10,318 nucleotides of DNA from NCBI GenBank assembly GCA_900547915.1, contig URIN01000026.1:1-10318 (forward strand), written 5' to 3'. The notes beneath the pieces were generated by a model, which was not told the origin of the DNA, made no database searches, and was given only the letters and a program-made list of their open reading frames with translations. The DNA comes from an uncultured Clostridium sp. (lineage in GTDB: Bacteria; Bacillota; Clostridia; Oscillospirales; Acutalibacteraceae). How positions within the stretch are numbered: the stretch's first letter is position 1; each line of letters starts with the position of its first letter. Of the stretch, positions 1 to 5,743 are shown piece by piece. The position numbers and the translations under genes were made by a program.

Positions 1-22
1 GTCAGATGTGTATAAGAGACAG
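1..22 (+). other. Residual Nextera/Tn5 sequencing adapter (not genomic)
   Basis: Bases 4-22 read AGATGTGTATAAGAGACAG, the 19-bp hyperactive Tn5 mosaic end used in Illumina Nextera libraries. The preceding GTC matches the end of the Nextera Read 1 adapter arm. An exact 19-base match starting within a few bases of the sequence end is library carry-over, not a chromosomal transposon end. Genomic sequence begins at about base 23, only two bases before the first start codon. The promoter and ribosome binding site of the first gene are therefore missing. Confidence 0.97.
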
Positions 23-24
23 TT

Positions 25-1248
25 ATGACACAAGCTATTGTTATAGGCGGCGGAGCAGCTGGACTTATGGCGGCGGCTGCCTGTGCCGCACGAGGTAAAG
101 ATACCGTTGTTATAGAAAAAATGCCTGTCTGCGCTAAAAAAGTTTCAATTACGGGCAAGGGCAGATGCAATGTTACAAATGCCTGCTTCGAGATTTCGGA
201 TTTAATATCAAATGTGCCGCGCAACCCGCGTTTCCTTTATTCGGCATTTTCGTCTTTTATGCCGTATGACACTATGTCGTTTTTTGAAGAACTTGGAGTG
301 CCGCTGAAAATTGAAAGGGGAAACCGCGTTTTCCCACAGTCTGATAACGCAAAAGATATTTCTTCCGCTCTTGTCAGAAATGCAAAAAATAACGGTGTAA
401 AGTTCATTCACGCCGCGGCAAAGTATTTTAAAACGGAAAACGGCAGAATAAAATCCGTTGTTCTTTCTGACGGCAGTGAGATTGAGTGCGAAAGCGTGGC
501 ACTCTGCACTGGCGGCAAAAGCTATCCTGCAACAGGTTCAACAGGGGACGGTTATGCTCTTGCAAAAAGTGTAGGGCATACGGTAACGGAGATTTCACCT
601 GCGCTCGTATCCTTAAAAAGCGATGACACGTTCATACCGGAACTTCAGGGCCTGAGCCTTAAAAATATAAGTATCAAGCTTATTAAAAACGATAAAACGG
701 TTTATTCTGATTTTGGGGAAATGCTTTTCACCCATTACGGTATCAGCGGCCCTGTAATTTTGTCTGCTTCAAGTCATATAGAACGTCCGGAAAAAGGCGG
801 CTATTCGGTAGTTATAGATTTAAAACCAGCACTTGATAGCGATACCCTCGATAAAAGAATACAGCGCGATTTTGATGAGTTTAAAAATAAGGATGTTATT
901 AATTCTCTCTCAAAACTTCTGCCGAGAAAACTTATACCCGTAATTATAGATTTATGGGGAATACCTCAGCATAAGAAAGTTAACGAGATAACACGTGAGG
1001 AACGCAGGGCACTTGTTCATATTCTGAAAAATCTGGAAGTAAGCGTTTCGGGATTTTATACCCTTGATTCCGCAATAATAACCAGGGGCGGAATAAATGT
1101 TAAGGAAATTGACCCAAGAACTATGCGTTCAAAGATTATTGATAATCTTTTCTTTGCAGGTGAAATAATAGATGTAGACGCCTATACGGGCGGCTTCAAT
1201 CTGCAGATAGCCTTTTCAACAGGCAGGCTCTGCGGAGAAAATATGTGA
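25..1248 (+). CDS. BaiN/HI0933-family FAD-dependent oxidoreductase
   Basis: This 407-residue flavoprotein belongs to the HI0933/YhiN/BaiN family (NAD(P)/FAD-dependent oxidoreductase), usually about 400-420 residues, so it looks full length. The N-terminus has the FAD dinucleotide-binding motif GGGAAGLMAA at residues 8-17. The family signature KKVSITGKGRCNVTN follows at about 38-52. A TGGKSYPATGSTGDG segment lies in the middle. The C-terminal second FAD contact FAGEI...AYTGGFNLQIAFSTG lies at about 377-402. No signal peptide or membrane segment is seen, so it should be cytosolic. The physiological substrate is uncertain for the family: BaiN was proposed to act in bile-acid 7-dehydroxylation in some Clostridia, but most members have no proven reaction and this context gives no support for bile-acid work. 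The ATG at 25 fits the family N-terminus. No ribosome binding site can be checked because adapter sequence replaces the upstream DNA. Confidence 0.88.
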   Translation: MTQAIVIGGGAAGLMAAAACAARGKDTVVIEKMPVCAKKVSITGKGRCNVTNACFEISDLISNVPRNPRFLYSAFSSFMPYDTMSFFEELGVPLKIERGNRVFPQSDNAKDISSALVRNAKNNGVKFIHAAAKYFKTENGRIKSVVLSDGSEIECESVALCTGGKSYPATGSTGDGYALAKSVGHTVTEISPALVSLKSDDTFIPELQGLSLKNISIKLIKNDKTVYSDFGEMLFTHYGISGPVILSASSHIERPEKGGYSVVIDLKPALDSDTLDKRIQRDFDEFKNKDVINSLSKLLPRKLIPVIIDLWGIPQHKKVNEITREERRALVHILKNLEVSVSGFYTLDSAIITRGGINVKEIDPRTMRSKIIDNLFFAGEIIDVDAYTGGFNLQIAFSTGRLCGENM

Positions 1249-1260
1249 TTTTTTATATAA

Positions 1261-1267
1261 AGAAAGG
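1261..1267 (+). promoter_or_regulatory. Ribosome binding site that sets the cmk TTG start
   Basis: AGAAAGG at 1261-1267 directly abuts an in-frame TTG at 1268, too close for initiation there. It lies 9 bases before a second in-frame TTG at 1277. The downstream TTG also gives the usual short cytidylate kinase N-terminus (MINVAIDGPAG), so 1277 is preferred. No ATG is available before the P-loop. Confidence 0.75.
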
Positions 1268-1276
1268 TTGTTTGCT

Positions 1277-1945
1277 TTGATTAATGTTGCAATAGACGGA
1301 CCTGCCGGTGCAGGCAAAAGCACGGTTGCGCGCGGCGCGGCAAAAGAACTCGGATATATCTATGTCGATACGGGAGCGCTTTACAGAACGGTTGCTCTTG
1401 CGGCTCAGAGAAAGAATATTATCGGCGATGTTAAGGGAATATGCGATATGCTTCCCACCATTACCGTTGAACTTAAATTTGACGAAAAAGGAGAACAAAG
1501 AGTGTATCTTAACGGCGAGGACGTTTCTTCGCTTATAAGAACACCTGAAATCTCAATGGCGGCGTCATCCGTTTCGCAGATACCCGCAGTCAGGGATTTC
1601 CTTCTTGAGCTTCAGCGTTCAATTGCGCGTGAAAACAATGTTATTATGGACGGCAGAGATATCGGCACGGTAGTTCTGCCCAATGCCGATGTAAAGATTT
1701 TTCTGTTTGCTTCTCCGGAATGCAGAGCCGAAAGAAGATATAAGGAGCTTATCGAAAAAGGTCAGGATGTTAAATATGAGGACGTTCTCAAAGATGTTAA
1801 CGACCGTGATTATCAGGACAGCCACCGTGAGATAGCTCCGCTCAAACCAACCGAGGAGTCGGTTATGGCAGATACAACGGGAAAAGCGCTTCCCGAGAGT
1901 ATAGAAATGGTAGTTTCCGTGATAAAGGAGAAGATTAATGGTTAG
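1277..1945 (+). CDS. cmk: Cytidylate kinase (CMP/dCMP kinase)
   Basis: Cmk phosphorylates CMP and dCMP to the diphosphates with ATP, recycling cytidylates from RNA and phospholipid turnover. The 222-residue product is typical of the bacterial enzyme. Visible motifs are the P-loop GPAGAGKST (8-16), DTGALYR (31-37) in the nucleotide-monophosphate region, DGRDIGTVV (125-133), the Arg-rich lid segment CRAERRYKEL (149-158) and the C-terminal DRDYQDSHREIAPL (176-189). The start is TTG at 1277, chosen from the ribosome binding site position; the longer TTG at 1268 would add three residues. The last 8 bases overlap plsC, indicating translational coupling. The order cmk then rpsA is common in bacteria; here plsC and an ispH moiety lie between them. 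A 28-base gap separates it from the flavoprotein gene, with no terminator, so cotranscription is likely. Confidence 0.95.
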   Translation: MINVAIDGPAGAGKSTVARGAAKELGYIYVDTGALYRTVALAAQRKNIIGDVKGICDMLPTITVELKFDEKGEQRVYLNGEDVSSLIRTPEISMAASSVSQIPAVRDFLLELQRSIARENNVIMDGRDIGTVVLPNADVKIFLFASPECRAERRYKELIEKGQDVKYEDVLKDVNDRDYQDSHREIAPLKPTEESVMADTTGKALPESIEMVVSVIKEKING

Positions 1946-2600
1946 TTTTGATTACAGCGAAGTTAAGCACTACAAGTTTTACGGCTTTGTAAAAAAAGTT
2001 TTCGGCCCAATATTCAGAGCGGTTTATAAGCTTGAGTTCAAAGGGCTCGAAAATGTTCCGTCTGATTCAGATGGAAGATACATAGTTGCAATAAATCACA
2101 CCTGCGCGCTTGACCCTGTTTTTGTTTCAATGCCTAAGCAGGTTCCGCCGCTTCACTTTATGGCAAAGGTAGAACTTTTTAAAAATCCCGTAGTAGGCTG
2201 GGTAATAAAACATCTTTACGGATTTCCCGTTAAAAGAGGTAAAGGTGATACTTCAGCAATCGAATACGGTGAAAAGATTATAGAAGAGGGGCACGTAATG
2301 GCTATCTGTCCCGAGGGAAAACGTGTTAAAGATAAAAACGGAGTTCCGCAGAAAGCAAAATCGGGTGTTGCTGTAATCGCAAAGGCAACAAACGCTTCTG
2401 TTCTGCCGGTAGCTATCTACTGCAACGGTCCTATTAAGAGAGGCAAAAAGGTAGTTATCTCATACGGAAGAATGCTTACCCTTGAAGAAATGGGCCTCAA
2501 TAAAGAAAATATTGGTCCTCACGACATTAAAAACGCAGCTAATAAAGTAATGGATAAAATTACTGAGCTGTGGGAGGCAGAGCACAATGAAGGAAATTAA
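1938..2600 (+). CDS. plsC: 1-acyl-sn-glycerol-3-phosphate acyltransferase (PlsC family)
   Basis: PlsC acylates lysophosphatidic acid to phosphatidic acid, the second acylation of phospholipid synthesis, at the cytoplasmic membrane. The 220-residue protein shows the four family blocks in order. Block I is NHTCALD, with the catalytic H54-x4-D59 pair. Block II is FPVKRGKGD (about 96-104), with the glycerol-phosphate-binding Arg. Block III is PEGKRVKD (125-132), where the usual EGTR reads EGKR. Block IV is VLPVAI (155-160). There is no long N-terminal transmembrane helix; a hydrophobic amphipathic N-terminus (about 12-30) may anchor it. The ATG at 1938 has AAGGAG at 1925-1930. The gene overlaps cmk by 8 bases and the next gene by 14. 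A related acyl acceptor cannot be excluded from sequence alone. Confidence 0.9.
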   Translation: MVSFDYSEVKHYKFYGFVKKVFGPIFRAVYKLEFKGLENVPSDSDGRYIVAINHTCALDPVFVSMPKQVPPLHFMAKVELFKNPVVGWVIKHLYGFPVKRGKGDTSAIEYGEKIIEEGHVMAICPEGKRVKDKNGVPQKAKSGVAVIAKATNASVLPVAIYCNGPIKRGKKVVISYGRMLTLEEMGLNKENIGPHDIKNAANKVMDKITELWEAEHNEGN

Positions 2601-4665
2601 GCTTGCTAAAACAGCAGGATTTTGCTTTGGCGTAAACAGGGCGGTTAATCTTGTTTATAAGTTAGTTGAAGACGGAGAAAAAGTCTGCACATTGGGTCCT
2701 ATAATACATAACCAGCAGCTTGTAGAAGATCTTAAATCAAAAGGCGTTAATGATATTTCCTCTCCTGACAACTGCGCAGAGGGATATAAAATCGTTATTC
2801 GAACTCATGGCATAGAAAAGGAAACGCTTTCTGATATAAATTCTCGCGGGCTTGAATATATTGACGCTACCTGTCCCTTCGTTTTGAAAATTCACCGAAT
2901 AGTCAGCAAGGCAGAGCAGGGAACGGTAACTCTTATCGCGGGGGATTCTAATCACCCGGAGGTAAAGGGTATACGTTCTTTCTGTGTGGGCAGCACATAT
3001 GTGTTTAAAAACCACGAAGAACTTGCAGAGATTATTGACAAATATAAAATTGCGTCTGAAAAATCGGTCATTTGTGTTTCTCAGACGACTTTCAGTACGG
3101 AAGAATGGAAAAAATGCGAGAAAATTCTCAAAAAGGTATGTACAAACTGCAAAATTTTTGATACAATATGCAGTGCAACATCCGAAAGACAGGCGGAGGC
3201 GCTTGCTCTTGCAAAAGAGTGTGATGCAATGCTTGTTATCGGGGGTCGCCATTCATCCAATACTTGCAAGTTGAAAGATGTTTGTTCGGAATATGCACCC
3301 ACTTTCTTGATAGAGACTGCTGCGGAGCTTGCCGATATGGATTTTTCGCGTTTCAATGTAGTTGGAGTTACTGCCGGGGCGTCTACGCCGTCGGTAATTA
3401 TCAAGGAGGTACTTAAAACCATGTCCGAAGAAATTAAAGAAAAGGAAGTTGAAGCAACAGAAAATGTTGCCGAGACAGCAGAAGCCGCTGATAAAGCCGT
3501 TAAGGCTGCTGTCGAAGCATCTGCTGATGGTGAAACCTTCGCAGAGATGCTCGAACAATCTTTCAGCGAAAACGACACCGGTAAAATCGTAAAAGGTGTT
3601 GTTGAAAACATTACACCCACAGAGGTATTTGTGGATGTTCCGGGAAGAAAGCAGACAGGCGTTATCGCCCGTGAAGATCTTTCTGCCGAGCCGTTTGACA
3701 AGTGTGAGGATGTAGTATCAAAAGGCGATGTTCTTGATCTCATCATCCTTAAAACAAATGATCAGGACGGTGTTCTCAAGCTCTCTAAGAAGCTTACGGA
3801 CAGCTTTAAAGGCTGGGAGGATATCGTAAAGGCTAAGGAGAACGATGAAGTTCTCGAAGGCTATATCACAGCTGTTGTTCGCGGTGGCGTACTTGCTACC
3901 GTAAAGGGCACACGCGTGTTTATTCCTGCTTCTCTTTCAGGTGTTCCAAAGAATGAGGAACTTTCAGTTCTCAAAGGCACAACTGCAAGATTTAAGATCA
4001 TTGACATCAATGAGCAGAGAAGACGTGCAGTAGGCTCAATCCGTGCCGTACTCAGCGAGGAGAGAAAGAAAGCTCGCGAAGAGGCTTGGGCAAAACTCGA
4101 AGAGGGTATGAAGCTCACAGGCACTGTAAAATCACTTACAAACTACGGCGCTTTCGTTGATATCGGCGGAATCGACGGTATGATTCATATCAGCGAACTT
4201 TCCTGGACCCGCATCAAGCATCCTTCAGAGGTTGTAAATGTAGGCGATCAGGTAGAAATTTACATAAAATCTCTTGATCAGGAGAAGAAAAAGATTTCTC
4301 TTGGTTTCAAGAAGATCGAAGACAATCCGTGGGAGATTCTCAAGAGAGATTATCCTGTTGACACTGTTGTTAAAAACGCAAAGATCGTTGGCGTAACAGC
4401 TTTTGGTGCGTTTGCTACTGTAATTCCCGGTATTGAGGGACTTATCCACATCAGTGAGATTAGCTGGAACAGAATCAAGACTCCTGCTGATGTTCTTAAA
4501 GTAGGCGATGAAGTTGATGTTGTAATCACAAACATTGATTTCGATAAGAAGAGAGTAAGCCTTTCAATGAAGCAGCTTACAGAAAGACCGGAAGAGGGTA
4601 TTCCCGCGCTTCAGTCTGATGATGCTGAGGAAGCTGATGCTCCGGCAGAAGAAACTGCTGAATAA
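2587..4665 (+). CDS. ispH: Fusion: HMBPP reductase (IspH) + ribosomal protein S1
   Basis: This 692-residue protein has two functions. Residues 1 to about 278 are IspH (LytB), the [4Fe-4S] enzyme that reduces HMBPP to IPP and DMAPP in the last MEP step. The cluster ligands C13, C96 and C195 are present, with substrate-site residues H41, H74, H123, E125, T167/T168, S223, N225 and S266. Residues 279 to about 330 form an Ala/Glu-rich linker. Four S1 RNA-binding repeats follow at about 333-402, 420-488, 507-576 and 592-663, then an acidic tail. The third and fourth repeats are the most canonical (GAFVDI...GMIHISELSW; GAFATV...GLIHISEISW). The S1 part corresponds to the mRNA-binding 30S protein encoded by rpsA. 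This fusion is known in Clostridia. GGGAGG at 2572-2577 precedes the ATG, and the start overlaps plsC by 14 bases. A strong in-frame internal start lies at the domain boundary (3421). Confidence 0.95.
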   Translation: MKEIKLAKTAGFCFGVNRAVNLVYKLVEDGEKVCTLGPIIHNQQLVEDLKSKGVNDISSPDNCAEGYKIVIRTHGIEKETLSDINSRGLEYIDATCPFVLKIHRIVSKAEQGTVTLIAGDSNHPEVKGIRSFCVGSTYVFKNHEELAEIIDKYKIASEKSVICVSQTTFSTEEWKKCEKILKKVCTNCKIFDTICSATSERQAEALALAKECDAMLVIGGRHSSNTCKLKDVCSEYAPTFLIETAAELADMDFSRFNVVGVTAGASTPSVIIKEVLKTMSEEIKEKEVEATENVAETAEAADKAVKAAVEASADGETFAEMLEQSFSENDTGKIVKGVVENITPTEVFVDVPGRKQTGVIAREDLSAEPFDKCEDVVSKGDVLDLIILKTNDQDGVLKLSKKLTDSFKGWEDIVKAKENDEVLEGYITAVVRGGVLATVKGTRVFIPASLSGVPKNEELSVLKGTTARFKIIDINEQRRRAVGSIRAVLSEERKKAREEAWAKLEEGMKLTGTVKSLTNYGAFVDIGGIDGMIHISELSWTRIKHPSEVVNVGDQVEIYIKSLDQEKKKISLGFKKIEDNPWEILKRDYPVDTVVKNAKIVGVTAFGAFATVIPGIEGLIHISEISWNRIKTPADVLKVGDEVDVVITNIDFDKKRVSLSMKQLTERPEEGIPALQSDDAEEADAPAEETAE
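3403..3423 (+). promoter_or_regulatory. Putative internal ribosome binding site and start for free S1
   Basis: AAGGAGGT at 3403-3410 is a full-strength SD sequence. It lies 11 bases (counted from AGGAGG) before an in-frame ATG at 3421, residue 279 of the fusion. That is exactly where the IspH domain ends and the S1 linker begins. Initiation here would give a 414-residue S1 protein starting MSEEIKEKEVEA. The groES SD in this window has the same aligned spacing of 11 bases. The SD is also coding sequence (Ile-Lys-Glu-Val), so chance or protein constraint is possible; use in cells is inferred, not shown. Confidence 0.5.
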
Positions 4666-4679
4666 TATAACTATAAGTA

Positions 4680-4709
4680 AGACCCGCTTTTTAGCGGGTC
4701 TGTTTTTTT
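4680..4709 (+). terminator. Intrinsic terminator of the cmk–plsC–ispH::rpsA operon
   Basis: An 8-bp perfect stem, AGACCCGC (4680-4687) with GCGGGTCT (4694-4701), encloses a 6-base loop. It is followed by G and seven T residues (4703-4709). It begins 15 bases after the fusion gene stop codon and reads on the plus strand. Confidence 0.93.
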
Positions 4710-4750
4710 ACATTAAGCTAATTTGCTCAAAACTCAGTGGAAACGATTTT

Positions 4751-4793
4751 ATAAATATAAAAACCGCATGGCGTAATGCCGTGCGGTTTTTTT
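4751..4793. terminator. Bidirectional intrinsic terminator between convergent genes
   Basis: The arms AAACCGCATGGC (4761-4772) and GCCGTGCGGTTT (4778-4789) form a stem of about 12 bp with one G·T pair and a loop of about 5 bases. On the plus strand it runs into seven T residues (4787-4793). On the minus strand it runs into a T-rich tract complementary to 4751-4763. It lies 8 bases past the stop codon of the minus-strand DUF4364 gene, so it should end that transcript and act as a back-up for the plus-strand operon. Confidence 0.85.
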
Positions 4794-4800
4794 GTTCTCT

Positions 4801-5385
4801 TCATTCTTTGTTTTCGTCTTCCTGGCTGAACAGCGAATCTATAAGGTTATTGTATATTTTAACAGGATCAGCGTAAAACTGTTCTTTAAACATTTCTGCC
4901 TGCGCAGATGTTGGAACGGTCAGCGAAAGCACCATAAAATCTTTTCCGCAGTCCCGAAAATGCATAGTAACTGTGTAGTCATCGTTATTTTTGGTGACCT
5001 CAACTTCGTTTTCCTGTCTGTAAAGTTCTTTGACAGCAAGTTTTGCGGCAAGCTCCACTGCGCGTTTGCGCATTGTGTAAGGAAGTTCGTTTTCTACCAG
5101 TTCCACAAAGTACTCGCAATTGTTCGCCGGTTTAAGAAAGCCGTGCTCGTTTTGGGTAACAAGGCCTTTGTCCTTTATTTTTTGAAGTGCGTTAGTTGTT
5201 TCAAAATAATTCGCAAAATCGCCTTCCACCATTGTTTTTACAAGAACATCGTCAGTCAGTCTTTCTTTTGAATTTACTACAACATAGCAAATAAGTATAT
5301 ATATGTCAACTGTTGAACGCAGTCCGTCAGAAGAACCATATGGTAATGCGTCAAAGTCATAATTTGGCTTTTCGTTGTCGCTCAT
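4801..5385 (-). CDS. DUF4364 family protein (Clostridial, winged-helix-like)
   Basis: This 194-residue protein resembles the DUF4364 family of Clostridia, whose function is not established. After a polar N-terminal stretch of about 24 residues, a hydrophobic helix (VDIYILICYVVV, about 26-37) and the segment FANYFETTNALQKIKDKGLV (57-76) look like the helix-turn-helix part of a winged-helix fold. The C-terminal half, with NEVEV, YTVTMHF and LSLTVPTSAQAE (about 126-164), fits the family's beta-rich region. It then has IYNNLIDSLF (177-186) and an acidic tail. The start is the ATG at 5385, supported by GAGGTGA at 5390-5396 and by a promoter close upstream. A 17-residue longer frame from 5436 would run through the promoter and is rejected. 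It is the only minus-strand gene, monocistronic, convergent with the rpsA operon. A regulatory DNA-binding role is inference only. Confidence 0.8.
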   Translation of the reverse strand: MSDNEKPNYDFDALPYGSSDGLRSTVDIYILICYVVVNSKERLTDDVLVKTMVEGDFANYFETTNALQKIKDKGLVTQNEHGFLKPANNCEYFVELVENELPYTMRKRAVELAAKLAVKELYRQENEVEVTKNNDDYTVTMHFRDCGKDFMVLSLTVPTSAQAEMFKEQFYADPVKIYNNLIDSLFSQEDENKE

Positions 5386-5389
5386 AAAA

Positions 5390-5396
5390 TCACCTC
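5390..5396 (-). promoter_or_regulatory. Ribosome binding site setting the DUF4364 start
   Basis: Read on the minus strand, GAGGTGA (complement of TCACCTC) ends 4 bases before the ATG at 5385, giving an aligned spacing of 7 bases after GAGG. It supports the shorter 194-residue protein over the upstream in-frame ATG at 5436. Confidence 0.85.
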
Positions 5397-5407
5397 GTTT
5401 GAAAAAT

Positions 5408-5436
5408 ATATTAACATAATCTTTACTCACTTGCAA
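5408..5436 (-). promoter_or_regulatory. Sigma-A-type promoter for the DUF4364 gene
   Basis: On the minus strand, TTGCAA (5436-5431) is followed after 17 bases by TAATAT (5413-5408). A TG one base upstream of the -10 makes it an extended -10 element. Transcription would start near 5401, giving a short leader of about 15 bases that carries the ribosome binding site. The -35 hexamer is shared with the plus-strand promoter. Confidence 0.6.
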
Positions 5437-5459
5437 ACAATTTTAAATTATAATATAAT
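5431..5459 (+). promoter_or_regulatory. Sigma-A-type promoter for the DUF1858–trmK–nif3–rqcH–ispDF operon
   Basis: TTGCAA (5431-5436) and a consensus TATAAT (5454-5459) are separated by 17 bases. A second TATAAT at 5449-5454 overlaps it but has no -35 at proper spacing. Start of transcription is expected near 5466. The palindromic TTGCAA is also the -35 of the divergent minus-strand promoter. Confidence 0.65.
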
Positions 5460-5465
5460 AACAGC

Positions 5466-5541
5466 GTGATTATCAGCGCCGAAAGGCAAAGCCAGTTCAG
5501 GCGCGGATTGCAAAAAAGAATTACAGAAAGAGGTTTTTAAT
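5466..5541 (+). other. Structured 5' leader upstream of the DUF1858 gene
   Basis: The roughly 75-base untranslated leader can fold. ATC (5472-5474) plus GCGCC (5476-5480) pairs with GGCGC (5500-5504) plus GAT (5506-5508) around a single A·G mismatch. Inside it lies a small GGC-AAA-GCC hairpin (5485-5493). An alternative GCC-GAAA-GGC hairpin (5478-5487) with a GNRA-type tetraloop would exclude the outer stem. The ribosome binding site AAAGAGG (5527-5533) is outside the fold. I do not recognise a known riboswitch class and see no T-tract for attenuation. Confidence 0.35.
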
Positions 5542-5742
5542 ATGAAAGAAGTAACAAAAGATACAATTATCGGAGATATCCTTGATATATGCCCGGATGC
5601 GGCACCGCTTTTCCTTGAAATCGGTATGCACTGCCTTGGCTGTCCCGCATCAAGAGGTGAAACGGTAGAGCAGGCATGTACAGTTCACGGTAATGACCCC
5701 GAAGAACTCGTAAAAAAATTAAACGCTCTTATCAGCAAATAA
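5542..5742 (+). CDS. DUF1858 small CxxC redox-disulfide domain protein
   Basis: This 66-residue protein is a single DUF1858 domain, the type annotated as 'hybrid cluster protein-associated disulfide' (TIGR03980 family). It carries the hallmark MHCLGCPASRGETVEQAC, with cysteines at 31, 34 and 46. Leading helices (IIGDILDICPDAAPLFLEIG) and a C-terminal helix (DPEELVKKLNALISK) complete the small all-helical domain. A redox or metal-binding role through the CxxC pair is inferred from the family; no activity is established. In many Clostridia such proteins are encoded near hcp, but no hcp lies in this window. The ATG has AAAGAGG (5527-5533) 8 bases upstream. It is the first gene of the operon, one base before trmK, so it could also couple translation of trmK, which lacks its own clear ribosome binding site. 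Confidence 0.88.
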   Translation: MKEVTKDTIIGDILDICPDAAPLFLEIGMHCLGCPASRGETVEQACTVHGNDPEELVKKLNALISK

Positions 5743-5743
5743 A

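Noticed and set aside
1..22. Tn5/IS50-like transposon end marking a mobile element
   Set aside because: It is the synthetic mosaic end plus three adapter bases at the very start of the sequence. No inverted partner, target duplication or transposase is present.
3081..3746. Long minus-strand frame of 221 residues opposite ispH::rpsA, together with other antisense frames there
   Set aside because: It is low-complexity (Ser/Thr/Ala-rich), has no recognisable domain, and lies opposite a gene with clear motifs in frame. It is a shadow of the Glu/Ala-rich linker coding strand.
4792..5271. Plus-strand 159-residue frame opposite the DUF4364 gene
   Set aside because: It is Phe/Cys/Lys-rich and has no ribosome binding site. 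It begins at the edge of a terminator stem, and the minus strand carries the supported gene with promoter and SD.
5386..5436. Upstream 17-residue extension of the DUF4364 protein starting at 5436
   Set aside because: It would begin at the -35 hexamer and read through the -10 region and SD sequence. The ATG at 5385 has an optimal ribosome binding site.
5431..5517. TTGCAAACAA (5431-5440) and TTGCAAAAAA (5508-5517) as a direct-repeat regulator site
   Set aside because: The similarity is short and A-rich, the copies are 77 bases apart, and the second copy has no promoter context. It is likely chance in AT-rich DNA.
5466..5541. Known riboswitch (for example c-di-GMP-I, because of GCAAAGCC, or NAD-II-like GCCGAAAGGC)
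   Set aside because: Only short motif similarity is present. The rest of the conserved cores and the required second helices are missing, and the leader is too short for those classes.
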